Shown here: in pieces, positions 1 through 3,841 of the stretch
How positions within the stretch are numbered: position 1 is the first letter of the stretch
Layout: every line of letters begins with the position of its first letter
Assembly (NCBI GenBank): GCA_946401765.1
Contig: CAMIVJ010000168.1
Span: 1 to 6,375, forward strand
Direction of reading: 5' to 3'
DNA length: 6,375 nucleotides
From: an uncultured bacterium
GTDB lineage: Bacteria; Verrucomicrobiota; Kiritimatiellia; RFP12; UBA1067
Notes under the pieces: generated by a model
What the model was told of the DNA's origin: nothing
Database searches by the model: none
Seen by the model: the letters and a program-made list of their open reading frames with translations, nothing else
Program-made: the position numbers and the translations under genes

Positions 1-271
1 ATATCTCCACGGTCGCCTCCGTTGTGTCAAGGAGGTTCTGCCCCAGATTCAGCGAGCCGGAGCCATTGCCGCTGCCGCGCATCTCCACCTGCCCGTCCTT
101 GATGCTCACTTGCCCGCCAAGCACCGTGGCGGTAGAGCCTCCAACGGAGTCGGTGTAGTCGCCGTTGAAACTCCAACGGTGCGTGAGTTCCGCAGCATCG
201 ACTGCACTCGCCGCCGTAAACATTGCAAGGGCGATCATAGCACCGCGCATTGCTTTCTTCGCTGTCTTCAT
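1..271 (-). CDS. Secreted LamG/concanavalin-like domain protein, N-terminal fragment
   Basis: This open frame of 90 codons starts at 271 and runs off the left edge without a stop. Residues 1-28 form a signal peptide: basic start MKTAKKAMRG, hydrophobic core MIALAMFTA, then ASA or VDA as likely cleavage sites. The mature protein begins with ELTHRWSFNGDYTDSVGG (residues 28-45), the usual opening of LamG-type jelly-roll domains in large secreted PVC-group proteins. Such domains bind carbohydrate or act as spacers; the true ligand is unknown. The start at 271 is chosen because GGGGAG lies 8 bases upstream. In-frame ATGs at 295 and 301 would add 8 or 10 residues but have no ribosome site. The gene has its own promoter (340-370) and lies downstream of the GH53 gene on the same strand. 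Domain order beyond residue 90 cannot be seen. Confidence 0.85.
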   Translation of the reverse strand, partial: MKTAKKAMRGAMIALAMFTAASAVDAAELTHRWSFNGDYTDSVGGSTATVLGGQVSIKDGQVEMRGSGNGSGSLNLGQNLLDTTEATVEI

Positions 272-279
272 GATTGTTT

Positions 280-285
280 CTCCCC
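280..285 (-). promoter_or_regulatory. Ribosome binding site of the LamG-like gene
   Basis: On the minus strand GGGGAG lies 8 bases before the ATG at 271. It decides between three in-frame ATGs (301, 295, 271) in favour of the one directly preceding the signal peptide. Confidence 0.75.
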
Positions 286-298
286 TTTCGGCCATTTT

Positions 299-316
299 CA
301 TGTTGAATCAAACATG
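299..316. repeat. Small inverted repeat in the leader of the LamG-like gene
   Basis: CATGTT (299-304) and AACATG (311-316) are exact inverted copies around GAATCA. Allowing one bulged A, the symmetry extends to eight pairs (CATGTTGA / TCAAACATG). It lies in the predicted 5' leader, between the promoter (340-370) and the ribosome site (280-285). It could be a weak RNA hairpin or a protein-binding site; chance is also possible. Confidence 0.35.
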
Positions 317-339
317 CACAACTTTCGTTAGCATGAAAA

Positions 340-370
340 ATTATATCAAATCCCCTCCCCCTCCCGTCAA
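340..370 (-). promoter_or_regulatory. Sigma70-like promoter of the LamG-like gene
   Basis: On the minus strand there is a TTGACG -35 box (370-365, five of six consensus bases) and a perfect TATAAT -10 box (345-340) with an extended TGA just before it. The spacer is 19 bases, slightly long. Most of it is one G-rich run with only two internal A residues, which is unusual. Predicted transcription start is near 333, giving a leader of roughly 60 bases. Confidence 0.7.
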
Positions 371-390
371 CTATAATTTGAACTCCACCG

Positions 391-426
391 GGGGACAGTC
401 CCCAGGCCAAAATGGGGACAGTCCCC
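391..426. repeat. Paired GGGGACAGTCCCC palindromes (REP-like element, possible terminator)
   Basis: The 13-base unit GGGGACAGTCCCC occurs at 391-403 and again at 414-426. Each unit is a 6-bp inverted repeat around a single A. The two units can also pair with each other as a 13-bp stem with one central mismatch and a 10-base loop (AGGCCAAAAT). The element sits 16 bases past the stop of the GH53 gene and upstream of the next promoter. That is where REP-type repeats often lie, and it may end or protect the GH53 transcript. No T-run follows on the minus strand, and only TTT follows on the plus strand, so it is not a classical terminator. Whether it is dispersed in the genome cannot be judged from one copy. 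Confidence 0.6.
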
Positions 427-442
427 TTTAGACGGCGCAGTT

Positions 443-3400
443 TTAGCGTGAGCCTGAGGACATCCAGGCATCCTGGCGTCCAAACCACACGGGATATATG
501 TCAAGGTGCGCCTCGAGCATCTGGCCCAACATGTCCTTGTATGGACGGTCAAGCACGTTGAAAAGGCCCGTATTTGCGCGCTCGCCGTTCTGCCCTTCGA
601 AGAATCTGCCCGTGGCGGCCTGGTCGATAAGCGTGAACCATTCGATGCCGACCACGAAACCAAGTGCGGCCGCACCCTCCACATAGTTGCGGTAGGCCAT
701 GCCGCGCGCCTTCTGCGTGGGGAGATCGAAGCCGGACGGACCGCAGTTGGACTCCTTGGTGGACGTGTAGTAGAACTCGCTCCAGAACTGCGGTTTGCGG
801 CCAGACCATTCGTAGATTCGCGTGACGAACGCGCTGTCTATCCCAGCAGCGTAGTAGTTGATCGACACAACGTCCATGTACTTGCCGCACACACGGCATA
901 GAACCTCGTCGTTCGCGGTGGCTGGCTGCCAGCGGCTGCCGATGAGCATGTGGTTCGGATCGTTCCTGCGGAACTCGCGTTCAATGAGCGCGTAGTATGC
1001 GTCGAGAAAGATTTCGGTGAACGCGCGCACATCTGCGTGCGCCGCCTCGGTGGTGACGGCGAGGCCTTTCTCCTCCAGTGCCTTGAAGTCCGTCTCATCC
1101 GTCTTCCACGCCGTGTTGAACGCGGCGATGGCGCCGTATTTCCCGCGGAGGAACGCCACGAACTCGCGCTTCGCCGCATAGCTGCCGTCAAGCGCGGGAA
1201 TCGCGCGAGAGACATCTTCGAGGCCCTGCTCGTTCGCAAGAAAGTAGCCGATCACAAGCGGATCTGCCGCGTGCCTGGCCATGCTCTTCATGCCCTTCGC
1301 AACCTCGGCACGGCTCTTCTCGTCGAACGGGTCGAACATTCCGCGCACCGAAGGAATCCAGCGCGGACTGCCGATGTTGACGAAACCGACGTACGGGAAA
1401 TTCTTCTGCCGCGCGCTGGCCGACAAGTCTGAGAACGCGCCGATGGAGTTGAAGCCCACGGCGCGCACGCGGTTCACAAAGCGCGTGGCCTGCGCCTCGT
1501 CGTCGTACTTTCCGTACTTGCGGATGACGTTCGCCTTGTAGAAGGAGACTGCGCGGCCGTTCCACCAGTCGCCGGGACGGTCCTTCCACGCCGCGCCGTA
1601 CCGTTCGTCATGCGGCGGCAGCCACTCGTATGCATCCTGACGATCGGTGACGTCAGTGTAGTCCTCGCCCGGACCAAAGGAGCAAACACCAAGATGGAAG
1701 AACGGGTTGCCGAGCGGGTCCACGAGGAACCAGCGTTCCCGTCCGCCTACATTCTTTTTCTCGCAGTGGAAGTATCCCGTTTTCTTCAACCCGAACTGCG
1801 CGCCCATGCCGTCAACGCCGCCGTAGACGTCAAGCCGGCAGCCGCGCTTCGCGAGCTTGCCCGCAAAATCGAGTCCCTTGTAGTACGCGGCTTCACCGGC
1901 AAGGTCCGCCTTCAACTCCGACTCGTCGGAAATCTTCCCGGGGAAATCGCGCGCGACCTGGCCGAACTTGTCGAGCAGACGCCTGCGCGCAAAGGCAGAC
2001 GTGTCAAGCGACGCTTCTACCGTCCACTCCTTGATTCCTCCAGGCATGTGGAAGCCGCTCCAGAAAATCGCCCAGTTCCACTCGCGGTTGTCCTGCACCT
2101 CCATCCACGTGCCGGACGAAAACCTGAGCGCGAGCTTGGCGTTGTTGGGATCGCTAACCGCGAATGCCCTCGTGTTGCCCTGGAAGAGCTTCGCACCGCC
2201 CTTCACCAGCGGAAAGTCGCCGCTCTTCGAGTCCACATGCCACTTGCCTCCCTGATTGAAGGTTATCGGCACGTACATCTCCTGAAACGGCTTGCGGTAG
2301 CCGTTCGGCGTCTGTTCCAGGCGATAGTGCACGCGCTGGCCGTCGAGCGTTACTTTTAGGAGGCCATCATCCTTGTATTTGAGAACGCACATGTTTCCGT
2401 TGTGCCTCGTCTCGATCGGCTTGCAGCGGTCTTCGCCGCCGATGGCGAGCCGCGGGTGCGAGAGGTCGAACTCGCCCATGGAACCACAGGAGAAACGCAC
2501 TCCGTCGCCGTGTAGGCTCATCGCAAGAGACGGCGCAGGCTTGAGTTTGTAGGCCTCCATTATCTCCGTGGGACGGCCATCGTTGGTGAACGCGCCAAGC
2601 TGATACGGGCTTTCCCGGCATTCAGGCTCCCAGTAGAACACGCCGCGGCAGCGACCGTTCGTGAGAAGGCGCGCGTCGTTCAGTATTCGCCAAAGCTCCT
2701 TGCGGCTCGCGCGCTGCGTCTCTGGCTCCTGCGTGCGGTTGTGAACGCCGGTCTCCACGATCATGACGTCGCAATTCCATTTCTCGGACAGCCTGCGAAT
2801 GTTCTCCATGCACATAGCGATGGTTTTGTAGTGGTCTGGAATCTTCTTCTGCGCCCACCACGGGTAAAGCGACATGCCGATCATGTCCCACTTGGCGCCG
2901 CGCTCGGCCAGCATGCCCAGATTCCAGTCGTAGAGCCCGGCATCATGGCCACGGTCGAGGTGCACGAGGACGACCGCCTTGGGGAACACCTTTTTCACGG
3001 CCGCATATCCCGCCTTGAAGAGCGCTGCGTAGCCATCCGGCCGACTGTGATGTCCTGTAGGCCACACAAAGCCGCTCGCAGTCTCGTTTCCGACCTGCAC
3101 CCACTTCGGCGCCACGTCTGCGGCCTTCAGCGCCTTCAGCACCGACTCCGTGTGCGCGGCGAGCAGTACGGAGACCTTGGCCACGTCGTTGGAATAGGGT
3201 GCCCAAGCGGCGGGGATGATCTGGTGCCCGGGATCGGCCCATGTGTCCGAATAGTGAAAGTCGATCATCACATCCATGCCGGCCTTCTTCGCGCGCTTCG
3301 CCTTCTCGACGGTGTCCTTAGTCCCGCACCATCCATTCTTCGGATCCACCCACACGCGCAGGCGTACAGCCTTCATCCCGTAGTCGTCACGCAGAAGCGC

Positions 3401-3568
3401 GAAAAGGTCGCGTTCGACGCCTGCGGCCGTCTTGAACCGTGCGCCGTTACTCTCCATCTCGGAGACCCAGCTTATGTCCGCGCCGAGCACGAACCCGTCG
3501 TCCCCGCCGAACGCCGCCGCCGCAAAGGCTGCCGCGGCAAAAATCGCCATTTGGAATGTAATTCTCAT
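443..3568 (-). CDS. Secreted bifunctional glycoside hydrolase: GH53 endo-beta-1,4-galactanase fused to a GH50/agarase-like clan GH-A domain
   Basis: A 1041-residue protein. Residues 1-20 (MRITFQMAIFAAAAFAAAAF) look like a signal peptide, so it acts outside the cytoplasm. Residues 25-342 match GH53: GADISW (29-34), DFHYSDTWADP (103-113), VQVGNE with acid/base Glu162, LYPWW (234-238), MIVETG with nucleophile Glu272, and FYWEP (311-315). GH53 cleaves internal beta-1,4-galactan bonds, as in pectin side chains. Residues about 345-600 are unassigned, probably beta-sandwich. Residues about 600-1030 look like a second TIM barrel: WFLVDPLGNPFFHLGV (613-628), as in agarase/GH50-type proteins, GYFLANE with likely acid/base Glu780, and FWSEF with candidate nucleophile Glu931. 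Its substrate is uncertain; beta-galactosidase or agarase-like activity fits. The frame continues upstream to an ATG at 3682, but the start at 3568 sits directly at the signal peptide; ATG 3550 is an alternative. AAGAG lies 7 bases upstream, a weak ribosome site. Confidence 0.93.
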   Translation of the reverse strand: MRITFQMAIFAAAAFAAAAFGGDDGFVLGADISWVSEMESNGARFKTAAGVERDLFALLRDDYGMKAVRLRVWVDPKNGWCGTKDTVEKAKRAKKAGMDVMIDFHYSDTWADPGHQIIPAAWAPYSNDVAKVSVLLAAHTESVLKALKAADVAPKWVQVGNETASGFVWPTGHHSRPDGYAALFKAGYAAVKKVFPKAVVLVHLDRGHDAGLYDWNLGMLAERGAKWDMIGMSLYPWWAQKKIPDHYKTIAMCMENIRRLSEKWNCDVMIVETGVHNRTQEPETQRASRKELWRILNDARLLTNGRCRGVFYWEPECRESPYQLGAFTNDGRPTEIMEAYKLKPAPSLAMSLHGDGVRFSCGSMGEFDLSHPRLAIGGEDRCKPIETRHNGNMCVLKYKDDGLLKVTLDGQRVHYRLEQTPNGYRKPFQEMYVPITFNQGGKWHVDSKSGDFPLVKGGAKLFQGNTRAFAVSDPNNAKLALRFSSGTWMEVQDNREWNWAIFWSGFHMPGGIKEWTVEASLDTSAFARRRLLDKFGQVARDFPGKISDESELKADLAGEAAYYKGLDFAGKLAKRGCRLDVYGGVDGMGAQFGLKKTGYFHCEKKNVGGRERWFLVDPLGNPFFHLGVCSFGPGEDYTDVTDRQDAYEWLPPHDERYGAAWKDRPGDWWNGRAVSFYKANVIRKYGKYDDEAQATRFVNRVRAVGFNSIGAFSDLSASARQKNFPYVGFVNIGSPRWIPSVRGMFDPFDEKSRAEVAKGMKSMARHAADPLVIGYFLANEQGLEDVSRAIPALDGSYAAKREFVAFLRGKYGAIAAFNTAWKTDETDFKALEEKGLAVTTEAAHADVRAFTEIFLDAYYALIEREFRRNDPNHMLIGSRWQPATANDEVLCRVCGKYMDVVSINYYAAGIDSAFVTRIYEWSGRKPQFWSEFYYTSTKESNCGPSGFDLPTQKARGMAYRNYVEGAAALGFVVGIEWFTLIDQAATGRFFEGQNGERANTGLFNVLDRPYKDMLGQMLEAHLDIYPVWFGRQDAWMSSGSR

Positions 3569-3580
3569 GATGTGACTCTT

Positions 3581-3609
3581 ATTGTACCATATTCTCCAGG
3601 CCCTGTGTT
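3581..3609 (-). promoter_or_regulatory. Possible extended -10 promoter of the GH53 fusion gene
   Basis: On the minus strand TACAAT (3586-3581) is preceded by TGG, giving an extended -10 element. The region 17 bases further upstream, AACACA (3609-3604), is a poor -35 box with three of six matches. Transcription would start near 3574, leaving only about six bases before the ATG at 3568. The mRNA would then be almost leaderless and lack the AAGAG at 3580-3576. Either that is real, or the main promoter lies further upstream. Confidence 0.4.
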
Positions 3610-3641
3610 GAGCGGATTGCCCAAAAAGTGAACGCAGCACC

Positions 3642-3698
3642 ATGGCAAAACTTCTAGACCACTGAGCGTCGAAGCGATTCAAACTTTCATTTTGCCAT
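3642..3698. repeat. 9-bp inverted repeat in the divergent promoter region
   Basis: ATGGCAAAA (3642-3650) and TTTTGCCAT (3690-3698) are perfect inverted copies with 39 bases between them and centres 48 bp apart. The right arm touches the -35 box of the plus-strand promoter (3698-3703). The left arm lies about 33 bp upstream of the possible -35 box of the minus-strand gene. This arrangement would suit a regulator acting on both genes, but a 9-bp match could arise by chance. Confidence 0.35.
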
Positions 3699-3726
3699 TG
3701 TCGGAAAGTGTGGGGTTTGCTATACT
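3698..3726 (+). promoter_or_regulatory. Sigma70-like promoter of the F5/8-FN3 protein gene
   Basis: TTGTCG (3698-3703, four of six consensus bases) is followed after exactly 17 bases by TATACT (3721-3726, five of six), with an extended TGC at 3718-3720. Transcription would begin near 3733, inside the palindrome at 3726-3740, giving a leader of roughly 110 bases before the ATG at 3842. Confidence 0.7.
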
Positions 3727-3740
3727 GTCTTCAGAAGACA
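3726..3740. promoter_or_regulatory. Perfect 15-bp palindrome at the transcription start, operator candidate
   Basis: TGTCTTC and GAAGACA are exact inverted copies around a single A. The site begins at the last base of the -10 box and covers the predicted transcription start. A dimeric repressor bound here would block RNA polymerase, the classical operator position. With a one-base centre it cannot make a good RNA hairpin, so a DNA-binding site is more likely than an RNA structure. The regulator is unknown and none is encoded in the window. Confidence 0.5.
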
Positions 3741-3753
3741 TTCTTGATGTTTC

Positions 3754-3794
3754 TGCGGCTGTACGGCTTTTCGTGCCAAGTGGCATGGGCCGCA
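3754..3794 (+). promoter_or_regulatory. Possible stem-loop in the 5' leader of the F5/8-FN3 gene
   Basis: TGCGGC (3754-3759) can pair with GCCGCA (3789-3794). Inside it CGTGCC (3772-3777) can pair with GGCATG (3782-3787, one G-U pair) around AAGT. The nested structure lies in the roughly 110-base leader and does not include the ribosome site at 3828-3833. It could affect mRNA stability; no known riboswitch class is recognised. Confidence 0.25.
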
Positions 3795-3827
3795 GCCGCC
3801 GCGAAAACGATTTTCCGAACCAACTCG

Positions 3828-3833
3828 AAGGAG
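3828..3833 (+). promoter_or_regulatory. Strong ribosome binding site deciding the start at 3842
   Basis: AAGGAG ends 8 bases before the ATG at 3842. An upstream in-frame ATG at 3785 would add 19 residues ahead of the signal peptide but has no ribosome site, so 3842 is preferred. Confidence 0.85.
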
Positions 3834-3841
3834 ACTTGAAG

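Noticed and set aside
391..426. Classical intrinsic terminator
   Set aside because: The stem is strong, but no T-run follows on the minus strand and only TTT follows on the plus strand. A termination role remains possible but is not shown by the sequence.
391..426. CRISPR array fragment
   Set aside because: Only two units of 13 bases with a 10-base gap, far below the usual repeat and spacer lengths, and no cas gene nearby.
27..488. Minus-strand frame of 153 residues crossing the palindrome pair and the LamG gene start
   Set aside because: It overlaps the LamG-like gene in another frame. The real gene has a signal peptide, a ribosome site and a domain match, and this frame has none.
1610..2359. 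Open frame of 249 residues on the plus strand
   Set aside because: Antisense to the central part of the fusion enzyme. It has no ribosome site that I can see and no recognisable domain.
2741..3631. Open frame of 296 residues on the plus strand, opposite the GH53 domain
   Set aside because: It lies wholly antisense to a gene with clear GH53 motifs. Its product is rich in Arg, His, Pro and Leu without recognisable motifs, as expected for a shadow frame in GC-rich DNA.
3569..3682. Upstream extension of the GH53 fusion gene to an ATG at 3682
   Set aside because: It would add 38 polar and basic residues before a good signal peptide and would run through the predicted promoter.
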